A DNA stretch of 64,000 nt from Streptomyces olivaceoviridis (GTDB lineage Bacteria > Actinomycetota > Actinomycetes > Streptomycetales > Streptomycetaceae). The first letter of the stretch is position 1, and every line of letters begins with the position of its first letter. Of the stretch, positions 16,599-25,025 are shown piece after piece. Below the pieces are notes generated by a model that did not search any database, was not told where the DNA came from, and worked only from the letters and a program-made list of their open reading frames with translations. A program made the position numbers and the translations under genes. The stretch covers positions 62,001 through 126,000 of the forward strand of contig NZ_BMUI01000020.1 in assembly GCF_014650115.1 (NCBI RefSeq), given 5' to 3'.

Positions 16599-17036
16599 TC
16601 AGCCGGCGCTCTGTTCCTCGGCGAGGATGCGGTCCAGGGCCTCGTCGAGGTGAGCGTCGAAATCAGCGAGCGCACCCTCCTGGCCGAGCGGCACGAGCTT
16701 GTCCGTACGGTCGAGGAAGGCCACGAGCGGCGGCGCCGACGAGCGGAACAGGGCCTGGTCGCCGCCGACCTGAAGCCGGATCAGCACCTCACCCAGTACC
16801 TCGGAATCGGCGGGGGCGATGTGCACGTCCCCCTCCCCGCACGGGCGGCCGACCCCGTCGATCAGCAGCTCCCGCCCGAAAGCCCAGGTCACCGGAGCAT
16901 CACCGGGCAGATGAAAGGTGAGGCGTACGGCATACGGATCACAGGTCTCGTAGCGCAACTCCACCGGGATGCGGAAGGAGAGCTCCTCCGACACGAGAAA
17001 GCTCATCATGACTTCTGCCTGTACGGACTCGCGCAT
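16599..17036 (-). CDS. ssgA: SsgA, sporulation-specific cell-division activator
   Basis: A 145-residue SsgA-like protein, a family confined to morphologically complex actinobacteria. SsgA marks and activates sites of septation and germination in Streptomyces hyphae. The family core is visible: SFLVSEELSFRIPVELRYE, DPYAVRLTFHLPGD, WAFGRELL and FLDRTDKLVPLGQE. From memory, the N-terminus MRESVQAEVM and the C-terminus ADFDAHLDEALDRILAEEQ are closer to the S. griseus version than to S. coelicolor; this was not aligned. The upstream gene is its regulator ssgR. An alternative start is the ATG pair 27-30 nt downstream. Confidence 0.95.
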   Translation of the reverse strand: MRESVQAEVMMSFLVSEELSFRIPVELRYETCDPYAVRLTFHLPGDAPVTWAFGRELLIDGVGRPCGEGDVHIAPADSEVLGEVLIRLQVGGDQALFRSSAPPLVAFLDRTDKLVPLGQEGALADFDAHLDEALDRILAEEQSAG

Positions 17037-17135
17037 CGCCTATCCCGTCATATGACATCGACTGGCCGGGATTGATCCCTCTGACCGTGGTCAAATCTTG
17101 CTGAAAGTACACAAGAGATCACAAGGAGTAAGTTT

Positions 17136-18116
17136 TCAGATACTGATAGAGAGCGTGAGCGATCCCAGGTGCCGACCGATCTCCGCCTGCATCCGCTGTG
17201 CCGCGGGCATCAGCCGGTCGGCCTGACGGACGGGCAGGGAGAGGGCCATCGTGGCCGCGGTGGTGCCGACCGTGATCGGGACCGCCGCGCAGACGGTGCC
17301 GACCGCGTACTCCTGGCGCTCCACCACCGGTTCCATGCGCCGCATCCGGGCCAGCCGCCGCAGCAGCGCGTCGTTGTCCCGCACCGTGTACGGCGTGATG
17401 GGCCGCACCGGATACCGGGCGAGGTGGTCGCGCCGTGCGTCCTCGTCCAGCTGGGAGAGCAGACACTGTCCGATCGCGTGCGCATGGCCGGTCTCACGGA
17501 AGTCCGCCCACTCTTCCACCGCGGGCGCCTGACGGGAGGCGGAGACGCACATGACCTCGATCTCACCGTCCCGGTACATCGCGTAGTACACCGGTACTCC
17601 GATGGAATCGCGCCAGTGCGCCAGCGTGTCCGCCACCGTGCTGCGACGTTTCTGCTGCGCTCCACTGCGGCCCAGTCGCTCCGCCGCGTCACCGAGGAAG
17701 AACAGCCCCTTCTCGCGGCGCAGATAGCCCTCGTGGACCAGGGTGCGCAGCAGGTGGTACGCCGTGGGCAGCGCGAGGCCGGTCTCACGGGCGAGTTGTT
17801 TGGCCGGGGCGCCGTATGCGTGCGCGGCGACGGTCTCCAGCAGGTGCATGGCGCGCTGGACGGACCCGATGAGCGTGGCGGTGGGTGCGGGGGCGGCCGG
17901 TGGTCCCGGCCGGCCGGCGGAGGGCGGTGGTCCGGAGCGGCCGGCGGAGGGCGGTGGTCCGGAGCGGTCCGCGGCACGCGGGGGTCCGGGGATGTCCGCG
18001 GCCTGTGGCTGGCCCGGGACGGCCAGGGGTACCGGGCGCTGGACGGGGGGCGCGCAGGAGCGCGATGGGGTGGGGGGTGCGTGTGGTTCCGCCGGTGCGG
18101 TGTCAACCGTGGCCAA
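17136..18116 (-). CDS. ssgR: SsgR, IclR-family activator of ssgA
   Basis: An IclR-type regulator of 326 residues. A winged helix-turn-helix lies around residues 80-145 (GAPAKQLARETGLALPTAYHLLRTLVHEGYLRRE), followed by the IclR effector domain. It lies directly upstream of ssgA, the arrangement in which SsgR activates ssgA during development. The first ~80 residues are Pro/Gly/Ser-rich and include a 27-nt tandem repeat. The best start is a rare TTG at 18116, with GGGAG 6 nt upstream. No ATG or GTG is placed well, so the true protein may begin later, nearer the DNA-binding domain. Confidence 0.9.
   Translation of the reverse strand: MATVDTAPAEPHAPPTPSRSCAPPVQRPVPLAVPGQPQAADIPGPPRAADRSGPPPSAGRSGPPPSAGRPGPPAAPAPTATLIGSVQRAMHLLETVAAHAYGAPAKQLARETGLALPTAYHLLRTLVHEGYLRREKGLFFLGDAAERLGRSGAQQKRRSTVADTLAHWRDSIGVPVYYAMYRDGEIEVMCVSASRQAPAVEEWADFRETGHAHAIGQCLLSQLDEDARRDHLARYPVRPITPYTVRDNDALLRRLARMRRMEPVVERQEYAVGTVCAAVPITVGTTAATMALSLPVRQADRLMPAAQRMQAEIGRHLGSLTLSISI
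17911..17964. repeat. 27-bp tandem repeat in ssgR 5' region
   Basis: Two identical 27-bp units (17911-17937, 17938-17964) with decayed flanking copies. They encode SGPPPSAGR repeats in the N-terminal tail of SsgR. Such in-frame repeats can vary in copy number between strains. Confidence 0.75.
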
Positions 18117-18313
18117 GGGTCACTCCCGGAGCGCGAGGGGGCAGCCCGTGCGAGGAAGAGCACGGAGGGGGGTCTGCGCCGCCCACGGGGCCGGACCCCG
18201 TGGGGAGTTCCGGACTTTAACCGCCCGCCACCGCCCGTAGACGGCTCCCGGGGGAAACTTCCCTCCCCCGAGGGAAGCGGCCCTCCGTCACGGGTGACCG
18301 GCTCCCGGGTGCC

Positions 18314-18526
18314 TCACCAGTCGCTGCGCGACGAGGAGTTCCCCATGAACTTGCGGACGATGTAGATCAGTCCGCCGACCAGGGCGACGAAGATCAGCGC
18401 CTTGAACAGCAGGCCGATAACGAACCCGACCACCGTCGCTATCAGGCCGCCGAACACGACCAGGGCGATGACCGGCACCGCGACCCACTTCACCCACCAC
18501 GGCAGCCCCGCGAAGATCTCTCGCAT
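18314..18526 (-). CDS. Small two-helix membrane protein (DUF5326-like)
   Basis: A 70-residue protein starting MREIFAGLPWWVKWVAVPVIAL. Two long hydrophobic segments cover most of its length, and it ends in a short basic/Ser tail. It resembles the small Streptomyces family I know as DUF5326, of unknown function. ATG 18526 is preceded by GAGG with short spacing. The longer upstream reading (to 18598) has poor composition and was not used. Confidence 0.65.
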   Translation of the reverse strand: MREIFAGLPWWVKWVAVPVIALVVFGGLIATVVGFVIGLLFKALIFVALVGGLIYIVRKFMGNSSSRSDW

Positions 18527-18659
18527 CGCCCTCGTCCTTTGCGTCTCGTGCGTTGTCGATGTTCCGCACTCGATGCTAGGGCCGCGCAGGGCCCTCACGG
18601 GGGCCTCGCATCCCTTGTCCTCCCCTGACCCGTCCCCTAGGGAACCCGGGGCTCCCGGG

Positions 18660-18977
18660 TCACGCCTCGGGCGGAGAGAACACGACGAGCACCCTGAGGT
18701 CCTCGCTGATGTGGTGAAACTTGTGGGCGACCCCGGCGGGCACGTACACGACGCTGCCCCGCGCCACCTCGGTCGTCTCCAGACCCACGGTGATCGACGC
18801 CCGGCCGCTGACCACGAGGTACACCTCGTCTTGGCCGTGCGGCTTCTGCGGGTCGTGCTCGCCCGCGTTGAGGGCGTACAGGCCGACCGACATGTTCCGC
18901 TCGCGCAGGAACTGCAGGTAGGCGCCTTCGTTGGCGGCGCGTTCCGCCTCCAGATCGTCCAGCCGGAATGCCTTCAT
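18660..18977 (-). CDS. Cupin-domain protein
   Basis: A 105-residue single-domain cupin. Cupin motif 1 is PHGQDEVYLVVSG and motif 2 is VPAGVAHKFHH, giving the His/Glu metal ligands of a small beta-barrel. No catalytic partner domain is present and the substrate cannot be assigned. It is divergent from the holin-like membrane protein gene. Confidence 0.8.
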   Translation of the reverse strand: MKAFRLDDLEAERAANEGAYLQFLRERNMSVGLYALNAGEHDPQKPHGQDEVYLVVSGRASITVGLETTEVARGSVVYVPAGVAHKFHHISEDLRVLVVFSPPEA

Positions 18978-19081
18978 CGCCGCTGCCGCCCTCGCCTCAC
19001 TGCTCGCTGTTCCGCTGCCCGCCGTCGCACCGCTCGCCGTCCGTCCGGCCAGGGTCCGCCCGGTCTGCCACGATCAGACAC

Positions 19082-19459
19082 ATGAAGAATTTCGTAGTCA
19101 AGACGATCGCCAACGCAGGCGCCCTGGCGGTCGCGGTGTGGCTGCTCGACAAGATCACCCTGACGGGTGACAGCACCGCCAAGAAGGCCGGCACGCTGAT
19201 CGTCGTCGCGTTGATCTTCGGCCTGGTGAACTGGTTGGTCAAGCCGATCGTGAAGGTGCTCACCTTCCCGCTGTTCATCCTGACCCTGGGCCTGATCACC
19301 CTGGTCGTGAACGCGCTGATGCTGTTGCTGACCTCCTGGGTGTGCGGCAAGCTCGACCTGAGTTTCCATGTGGAGGGCTTCTGGACGGCCGTCGTCGGCG
19401 GTCTGATCGTCTCCGTCGTCTCCTGGGCGCTGCACGTCGTCCTGCCCGACGAGGACTGA
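19082..19459 (+). CDS. Phage-holin-family (PF04020-type) four-helix membrane protein
   Basis: A 125-residue integral membrane protein with four hydrophobic helices (for example GTLIVVALIFGLVNWLV and FPLFILTLGLITLVVNALMLLL). It matches the widespread 'phage holin family 4' proteins encoded in bacterial chromosomes, whose role is not established. No lysis genes adjoin it. ATG 19082 has no Shine-Dalgarno; CACGAT seven bases before it could be a -10 box for a leaderless transcript. Four bases separate it from ptpA, so the two are probably co-transcribed. Confidence 0.8.
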   Translation: MKNFVVKTIANAGALAVAVWLLDKITLTGDSTAKKAGTLIVVALIFGLVNWLVKPIVKVLTFPLFILTLGLITLVVNALMLLLTSWVCGKLDLSFHVEGFWTAVVGGLIVSVVSWALHVVLPDED

Positions 19460-19463
19460 GCTC

Positions 19464-19955
19464 ATGGCCTACCGTGTCTGTTTCGTGTGCACCGGCAACA
19501 TCTGCCGTTCCCCGATGGCCGAATCCGTCTTCCGCGCGCGCGTGGCGGAGGCCGGGCTGGAGGACCTGGTGGCGGTGGACAGCGCCGGCACGGGCGGCTG
19601 GCACGAGGGCGAGCCCGCCGACCCGCGTACCGTCTCGGTCCTGGAGGAGCACGGCTACGACAGCGAGCACGTCGCCCGCCAGTTCCTGCCGTCGTGGTTC
19701 GCCCGCCTCGACCTCGTGATAGCCCTCGACACCGGCCATCTCAAGGCCCTGCGGCGCCTTGCGCCCACCGAGGAGGACGCTCGCAAGATACGCCTGCTGC
19801 GCTCCTACGACCCCGCCGCCGGCGACGACCTCGACGTGCCGGACCCGTACTACGGGGGCCGGGACGGTTTCGAGGAGTGCCTTGAGATGGTGGAGGCGGC
19901 GGGCACCGGTCTGCTCGCCGCCGTACGGGACGAACTGGAGGGACGGGCCGCATGA
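19464..19955 (+). CDS. ptpA: Low-molecular-weight protein-tyrosine phosphatase
   Basis: A 163-residue cytosolic phosphatase. The P-loop CTGNICRS gives nucleophile Cys9 and Arg15, and the general acid is Asp127 in DVPDPYYGG. Streptomyces PtpA dephosphorylates phosphotyrosine proteins and influences antibiotic production. The gene follows the holin-like gene by 4 bp. Its stop overlaps the next ATG (ATGA), so it is translationally coupled to the PLP enzyme downstream. Confidence 0.93.
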   Translation: MAYRVCFVCTGNICRSPMAESVFRARVAEAGLEDLVAVDSAGTGGWHEGEPADPRTVSVLEEHGYDSEHVARQFLPSWFARLDLVIALDTGHLKALRRLAPTEEDARKIRLLRSYDPAAGDDLDVPDPYYGGRDGFEECLEMVEAAGTGLLAAVRDELEGRAA

Positions 19956-21100
19956 ACGACGCCACGAAGAACGTGGGCCGCGTCGGCGACGGCACGCGCG
20001 CGGTACGTGCGGGACTGCCGGAGCCGGCGAAGAACGAGCCGACCCTGCCCGGACCGGTGTTCGCGGCCCACTTCCACCTGCCCGGCGAGGTCTCGGGACC
20101 GTATGCGTACGGCCGTGACGACAACCCGACCTGGACGCTGCTGGAGCGGGCCGTCAGCGAGCTGGAGGCACCCGGGCGGGAGGACACCGAGACGCTGGTC
20201 TTCGCCTCCGGCATGGCGGCGATCTCCGCCGTGCTGTTCTCCCAGCTGCGCGCCGGGGACGCGGTCGTGCTGCCGTCCGACGGCTATCAGGTGCTGCCGT
20301 TGGTCGGCGCCCAGCTGGAGGCGTACGGCGTCGAGGTGCGCACCGCGCCGACCGGCGGGGACGCCCAGCTGGAGGTGCTCGACGGGGCGCGGCTGCTGTG
20401 GATCGAGTCGCCGTCCAACCCCGGGCTCGATGTCTGCGACATCCGGCGCCTGGCCGAGGCGGCCCACGCGCGGGGCGCCCTGGTGGCCGTGGACAACACC
20501 CTCGCCACCCCGCTCGGCCAGCGCCCGCTGGAACTGGGCGCCGACTTCTCCGTGGCCAGCGGTACCAAGCAGCTCACCGGCCATGGCGATGTCCTGCTGG
20601 GTTACGTCACCGGCCGCGGTGCCGAGGCGATGGCCGCCGTGCGCCGCTGGCGCAAGATCGTCGGCGCGATCTCCGGCCCCATGGAGGCCTGGCTCGCACA
20701 CCGGTCCATCGCCACGCTCCAGCTGCGCGTCGACCGGCAGAACGCCACGGCCCTCGCCGTCGCGGAGGCGCTGCGGCGGCGGCCCGAGGTCTCCGGCCTG
20801 CGCTACCCGGGCCTGTCCGACGACCCCTCGCACAAGATCGCCACGCAGCAGATGCGCCGCTACGGCTCCGTCGTCTCCTTCACCCTGCCCACGCGCACGC
20901 GTGCCGAGCGTTTTCTGGCTGCCCTGCGGCTGGTGGAGGACGCGACGAGTTTCGGGGGGGTGCGATCCACCGCCGAACGCCGCCGCCGCTGGGGCGGGGA
21001 CGCCGTCCCGGAGGGCTTCATCCGCATGTCCGTCGGCGCGGAGGACCCCGAGGACCTGGTGGCGGACGTGCTGCGCGCCCTGGACGCGTCCGCCGAGTAG
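19952..21100 (+). CDS. Cystathionine gamma-lyase/synthase-type PLP enzyme
   Basis: A 382-residue member of the Cys/Met-metabolism PLP family (fold type I). Key parts are the cofactor-stacking region FASGMAAISA, the PLP-nitrogen Asp in VAVDNTLATP (Asp181) and the Schiff-base Lys206 in SGTKQLTGHGD. The usual family motif is S-A-T-K-x3-G-H-S-D, so the Gly and final Gly-Asp are small departures. Whether it acts as lyase or synthase cannot be decided from sequence. It overlaps ptpA by 4 nt. A strong hairpin ends the operon. Confidence 0.85.
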   Translation: MNDATKNVGRVGDGTRAVRAGLPEPAKNEPTLPGPVFAAHFHLPGEVSGPYAYGRDDNPTWTLLERAVSELEAPGREDTETLVFASGMAAISAVLFSQLRAGDAVVLPSDGYQVLPLVGAQLEAYGVEVRTAPTGGDAQLEVLDGARLLWIESPSNPGLDVCDIRRLAEAAHARGALVAVDNTLATPLGQRPLELGADFSVASGTKQLTGHGDVLLGYVTGRGAEAMAAVRRWRKIVGAISGPMEAWLAHRSIATLQLRVDRQNATALAVAEALRRRPEVSGLRYPGLSDDPSHKIATQQMRRYGSVVSFTLPTRTRAERFLAALRLVEDATSFGGVRSTAERRRRWGGDAVPEGFIRMSVGAEDPEDLVADVLRALDASAE

Positions 21101-21128
21101 CGTCCGCGTCTCCCGCCGCTGTCGTCAG

Positions 21129-21165
21129 GGCGGTCCGAGCCTCCCCCCTCGTGGCTCGGACCGCC
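21129..21165 (+). terminator. Hairpin terminator after ptpA operon
   Basis: Perfect 12-bp stem GGCGGTCCGAGC / GCTCGGACCGCC with a 13-base loop, 28 bp after the stop codon. Confidence 0.8.
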
Positions 21166-21244
21166 TGCGGCTTTCCTGGGAAAGACCGTGCGAACCAGGC
21201 TAGTTGACTCTGCGTCAGTGTCCAATCACGCTAACGACAGAGAC

Positions 21245-21262
21245 CTATCGACTTATTTATAG
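21245..21262. promoter_or_regulatory. Possible LysR-type operator
   Basis: CTATCGACTTATTTATAG, an AT-rich interrupted palindrome (CTAT...ATAG), lies 50 bp before the lysR-type gene. LysR regulators often bind dyads containing T-N11-A at their own promoter. TTGACT at 21204-21209 may be the -35 box. Confidence 0.35.
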
Positions 21263-21312
21263 TTGGTGCCTGCCTGGGGGCCGGAGGGGGCAGCGACACG
21301 GGAGGGCGTGCC

Positions 21313-22218
21313 ATGGATCTGGCCTTGCTGCGGACCTTCGTCGCCGTGCACAGAGCCGGTTCTTTCACCCGCGCCGCCGCTCTGCTCGGCCTCTCCCAGC
21401 CCGCTGTCACCTCGCAGATCCGCACGCTGGAGCGCCAGCTCGGCAGACCGCTGTTCCTCCGTCAGGCGCGCGGAGTGACCCCGACGACCGTCGGTGACGA
21501 ACTCGCGCACAGGGCCGCACCGCATCTCGACGCCCTGGTGGAGATAGTGGAGAGCGGCCTGGACGACGAGTCCTCGTCACGGACGCTGCACCTGGCCGGG
21601 CCTCCGGAGTTCACCGCCGAACGTGCTCTGCCGGCGCTCAGCGAGCTGACCGGCGACGACGGCCGGAGCCTCGCGCTACGGGTCTCCTTCGGGACGACCG
21701 AGGAGGTGCTGGAGGGGCTGGCCTGCGGCCTCCATGATCTGGCCATCAGCACGGCATGGCCACGCGGGGCCCTGCTCACCGCCACTCCGCTCTGCGACGA
21801 GGAGCATGTGCTGGTCGCCGCCCCACGCTGGACGGAGCGGATCGGCGCGGACGCCCTGCGGCTGAAGGGCGCCCCGGCCCTGGAGCACCTGCCGCTCGTC
21901 GAGGTCCACGAGTCGCTGCCGTTCGTCTCGCGCTACTGGGCCTCCGTCTTCGACTCCCGCCCGGCCGCCACGGGCACGGTCGTCGTCCCGGATCTGCGTG
22001 CCGTGCTCTCCTGCGTCATCGCCGGAGCCGGACTGGCGGTGCTGCCCCGCTACCTGTGTGCCCCGGCGCTGGAGGACGGCGCGATCGTCACCCTGCACGA
22101 TCCGGTGGTCCCGCCCCTGCGTACGTACTTCCTGGTGGTGCGGACCGGCACGCTCGCCCTGCCCCATATCGGCCGGGCCCATGAGTGGCTCCAGCGCGCC
22201 GCCACGGCCTGGGGCTGA
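21313..22218 (+). CDS. LysR-family transcriptional regulator
   Basis: A 301-residue regulator. The N-terminal winged helix-turn-helix is MDLALLRTFVAVHRAGSFTRAAALLGLSQPAVTSQIRTLE; a two-lobe substrate-binding domain follows. Unlike typical LysR regulators it is not divergent from an obvious target. It lies between the ptpA operon and a NUDIX gene on the same strand. GGGAGGG precedes ATG 21313. The effector is unknown. Confidence 0.88.
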   Translation: MDLALLRTFVAVHRAGSFTRAAALLGLSQPAVTSQIRTLERQLGRPLFLRQARGVTPTTVGDELAHRAAPHLDALVEIVESGLDDESSSRTLHLAGPPEFTAERALPALSELTGDDGRSLALRVSFGTTEEVLEGLACGLHDLAISTAWPRGALLTATPLCDEEHVLVAAPRWTERIGADALRLKGAPALEHLPLVEVHESLPFVSRYWASVFDSRPAATGTVVVPDLRAVLSCVIAGAGLAVLPRYLCAPALEDGAIVTLHDPVVPPLRTYFLVVRTGTLALPHIGRAHEWLQRAATAWG

Positions 22219-22270
22219 CCTGGTCCGCCCGGGATGCACGCACTGCGGTCATGTCGTGGCACTTTGCGAT

Positions 22271-22284
22271 GTTTCACGTGGAAC
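22271..22284. other. parS-like site 5 (one mismatch)
   Basis: GTTTCACGTGGAAC between the lysR-type and NUDIX genes. It carries the same single substitution as sites 4 and 7, read on the other strand. Confidence 0.75.
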
Positions 22285-22305
22285 CAGCCGGGCCACATTT
22301 CTCCC

Positions 22306-22788
22306 ATGACCGTCCGACCCGTGGTCAAGCGCACCGCCCGTGCCGTTCTCCTGGACGGCGACGACCTGATCCTGATCAAGCGCACCAAGCCCGGTGTCGA
22401 TCCCTACTGGGTCACCCCCGGTGGGGGAGTCGAACCCGGGGACTCCACCGTCGTGGACGCCCTGCACCGTGAGGTGGAGGAGGAACTCGGCGCCAAGATC
22501 ACCGACGTGGTGCCGTGTTTCGTGGACACGGTGGAGCACATCGGTGAGGACGGCGGCGCGACCGGGGTGAAGGTGCAGCACTTCTTCGTCTGTCGGCTGG
22601 AGTCCATGGACCCCTCCCTGCGTCACGGCCCCGAAGTGGACGAGCCGGCCGGTGAGTACGAGATCGTCCGCGTCCCGTTCACCCGCGTCGGCATCGCTTC
22701 CGTCCATCTCGTCCCGCTGTCCCTGCGCCACTACCTGGACGGGAACATCGAAGGGGTACGGGCCATGCACGCCCCCGACCTCGGCTAG
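22306..22788 (+). CDS. NUDIX hydrolase
   Basis: A 160-residue NUDIX-domain protein that would cleave a nucleoside diphosphate linked to another moiety. The NUDIX box runs GGGVEPGDSTVVDALHREVE then EELGA. The REVEEELG metal-binding part is intact, but the first conserved Glu of GX5EX7 is Ser. No Shine-Dalgarno precedes ATG 22306; CACATT six bases upstream could be a -10 for a leaderless message. The gene ends 6 bp from the convergent flavohaemoprotein gene. Confidence 0.85.
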   Translation: MTVRPVVKRTARAVLLDGDDLILIKRTKPGVDPYWVTPGGGVEPGDSTVVDALHREVEEELGAKITDVVPCFVDTVEHIGEDGGATGVKVQHFFVCRLESMDPSLRHGPEVDEPAGEYEIVRVPFTRVGIASVHLVPLSLRHYLDGNIEGVRAMHAPDLG

Positions 22789-22794
22789 GCGCGG

Positions 22795-24075
22795 TCAGCC
22801 CGCGCCGACGAGCCGTTCCTCCACCGCGTCGTGCCGTATGCGGCCGGCCGGGATGCCGATGTCCCGGAGGGTGTCGACGCCACTGCGGATCATTCCGGGC
22901 GGGCCCGAGAGATAGGCGTCGTACTCGGCCCATGGACCATAGGCGCGGATGGCGTCGGGGAACCGGAGCTGCGTCCGCTGGTCGATGACGGGCCGGACCG
23001 ACAGCCAGGGGTGACTCTGCTGGAGCCTGAGCATCGTGTCGATGTCGTACAGGTCGTGATCGGTGCGCGCCCCGTAGAACACCTCGACCGGGCGACGTTC
23101 GCCGCGCCCGGCGACGTCCTCCACCAGGGCCTTGATGGGCGCTATGCCGGTGCCGCCGCCCAGGCAGAGCAGTCCGCTGTCGGTGGTGTGGTCGACGGTC
23201 ATCGAACCGGCCGGCGGTCCGATGCGTATGACGTCTCCGGGCCGGGCACGGTGGACCAGCGCCTTGGATACCCAGCCGGCCGGAACGGCCTTCACATGGA
23301 ACGTCAGCAGTCCGTCCGAGCGGGGCGCGGAGGCGAAGGAGTAGTGCCGCCACACCCGGGGCCACCAGGGTGTTTCCACGCTCGTGTACTGGCCGGCGAG
23401 GAAGGGATAGGGCTGGTCGGGGCGGACGGTGAGGATCGCGACGTCCGGGGTCCGCAGATCATGCGTGACGATCTGCGCCTGCCACCAGGCCGGGGCACGC
23501 AGTTCGTCGGCCGCCGCCGCGTCGATCATGACCTGGGACATCGTCGTGTAGGCCCGCACCCAGGCGGCCTCCGTCTCCGGGTTCCAGACGGTGGCGGCGT
23601 ACTTGCTCAACGCGCCGATGAGGCATTCACCCACGGCCGGGTAGTGCTCGGCCCGCGTCCCGTACTTGCGGTGTCCGCGACCCAGGTTCCGCAGGTAGTC
23701 GACGAGGACCGGGGTGTCGTCCAGGTGCTCGGCCGCCGTGAGCAGTGCCTTCAGCAGGCGGTCCCGCTGGGTGTCCATCGCGGCCGGGAACAGGGCCCGC
23801 AGTTCGGGATGGCGGACGAAGAGGAGAGCGTAGAAGTAGGAGGTGGCCCTGTCGGCTTCGGGGCCGATCTCGGTCATCGTGCGGCGGATGAGAAGGGCGT
23901 CCGGCGAGCCCTCCTCAGCAACCGGGGCCGACCGCCGCACGGGCACGCGCAGCGACGCCTCGGGTGCGCCCTGATCACCGTTCGGGAGCGGAACCGATGC
24001 TCCCTGGCGCGGCATGAACCAGCCGCCCCCACCCGGCACGGCGCTCTCCCCCGGCGGGGTGGTCGGAGCATCCAT
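22795..24075 (-). CDS. Flavohaemoglobin-like globin / FAD-NAD(P)H reductase
   Basis: A 426-residue protein. An extension of about 55 residues rich in Pro/Gly is followed by a globin domain with YFYALLFVRHPEL (distal Tyr region) and NLGRGHRKYG (proximal His). The C-terminal ferredoxin-reductase-like half has RHYSFAS (FAD), GGGTGIAPIKAL (NAD(P)H) and SGPPGM. Flavohaemoglobins convert nitric oxide to nitrate using O2 and NAD(P)H, which is the likely role. The N-terminal tail is not part of that family. ATG 24075 has GAGGG about 8 nt upstream; a longer reading to 24243 looks non-coding. Confidence 0.85.
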   Translation of the reverse strand: MDAPTTPPGESAVPGGGGWFMPRQGASVPLPNGDQGAPEASLRVPVRRSAPVAEEGSPDALLIRRTMTEIGPEADRATSYFYALLFVRHPELRALFPAAMDTQRDRLLKALLTAAEHLDDTPVLVDYLRNLGRGHRKYGTRAEHYPAVGECLIGALSKYAATVWNPETEAAWVRAYTTMSQVMIDAAAADELRAPAWWQAQIVTHDLRTPDVAILTVRPDQPYPFLAGQYTSVETPWWPRVWRHYSFASAPRSDGLLTFHVKAVPAGWVSKALVHRARPGDVIRIGPPAGSMTVDHTTDSGLLCLGGGTGIAPIKALVEDVAGRGERRPVEVFYGARTDHDLYDIDTMLRLQQSHPWLSVRPVIDQRTQLRFPDAIRAYGPWAEYDAYLSGPPGMIRSGVDTLRDIGIPAGRIRHDAVEERLVGAG

Positions 24076-24243
24076 GGTGTGCCCTCGCCTCGAACATCTT
24101 GCGGTCGTGCGCACCCTCCTCCCAGAAGGCGCACTCCATCCCGGACGTGAACCGGAGTCGACCCTACCGGTCGTCGGCACGCACACAAGTCCCTCCTCGC
24201 TCCGCCGAGAGGACAGCACGGGGCGAGCGGTGACGCCGCACAA

Positions 24244-24876
24244 CTATCGGGCAGGTCCGACCAGTTCATAGGCATCCCACAGGTCCCGTCCCGTGTACGA
24301 ATGGGTCGCCAGTCCGGCCAGGTGCGCATCGGCGTTGACCGCCACGGAAACCGGTACGGCAGCAAACAACTCCTTGTCCGACGACGAGTCGCCGTACGCC
24401 ACACAGTCGGCTCGTGCCACCCCGAACTCCGCGCAGAGCCGGTTCGCGATGGTCACCTTGGCCGCTGCGCTGAGCGCCCCGGAGGGATCGACAGGCTCGG
24501 TGAACGGCACGGCTGGGAAGCGCGACCCATGCGCCGCGTGGGCACCCCAGTCGAGGAGGCGTTCCACGAAGAAGGAGGGTGAGAGAGACACCACCGCACA
24601 GTACTCACCCGCGCTTCTGATCGCCGTCCAGACCTCACGGATCCGGGTCAGCCAGGGAGCCGCCTCGAACGCGGCCCGCACATGTTCCTCGGTCAGGTCC
24701 GCCCAGAGGTCGTACACCAGGGCCGCGTACTGCGGCGGACCGATCCGGCCCTCCGCGATCGCACGGTCCAGTGCCACCGTCTCCGCCTCCAGGCCCAACT
24801 GGCGTGAAATCTCCACTGGAGCGGTCGTTCCGTGCAGCAAGGTCCCGTCGAGATCGAAGAGATGAAGTCTCGCCAT
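24244..24876 (-). CDS. HAD-IB (phosphoserine-phosphatase-like) hydrolase
   Basis: A 210-residue HAD phosphatase. Motif I is FDLDGTLL (residues 7-14), motif II VVSLS, motif III the Lys in SAAAKVTIANRL and motif IV YGDSSSDKEL, with the helical C1 cap of SerB relatives. The substrate is unknown; phosphoserine is possible but not proved. The start ATG 24876 lies near parS site 6, and the gene is divergent from the GNAT gene. Confidence 0.82.
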   Translation of the reverse strand: MARLHLFDLDGTLLHGTTAPVEISRQLGLEAETVALDRAIAEGRIGPPQYAALVYDLWADLTEEHVRAAFEAAPWLTRIREVWTAIRSAGEYCAVVSLSPSFFVERLLDWGAHAAHGSRFPAVPFTEPVDPSGALSAAAKVTIANRLCAEFGVARADCVAYGDSSSDKELFAAVPVSVAVNADAHLAGLATHSYTGRDLWDAYELVGPAR

Positions 24877-24901
24877 GGCCCGAGGTTAGTGGGCGGCCGA
24901 T

Positions 24902-24915
24902 GTTTCACGTGAAAC
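24902..24915. other. parS site 6 (exact)
   Basis: Perfect GTTTCACGTGAAAC between the divergent HAD-IB and GNAT genes. Confidence 0.93.
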
Positions 24916-25025
24916 ACGCAGAGCTGTCCACGGGTTGTGCGCAGGACCACGAGATGGCCAAAAGCACGTGCGTCCGGCTCGAAACGGGTGGACGGCAGGG
25001 GTGCCGGTCGGACAGCCTGACCTGC

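Noticed and set aside
19082..19459. Prophage remnant suggested by a holin-family protein
   Set aside because: No endolysin, integrase or structural genes nearby. This four-helix family is common in bacterial chromosomes outside phages.
24771..25025. Upstream extension of the tandem GNAT protein through parS site 6
   Set aside because: Overlaps the opposite-strand HAD start and has non-coding composition. Family members begin near GTG 25026.
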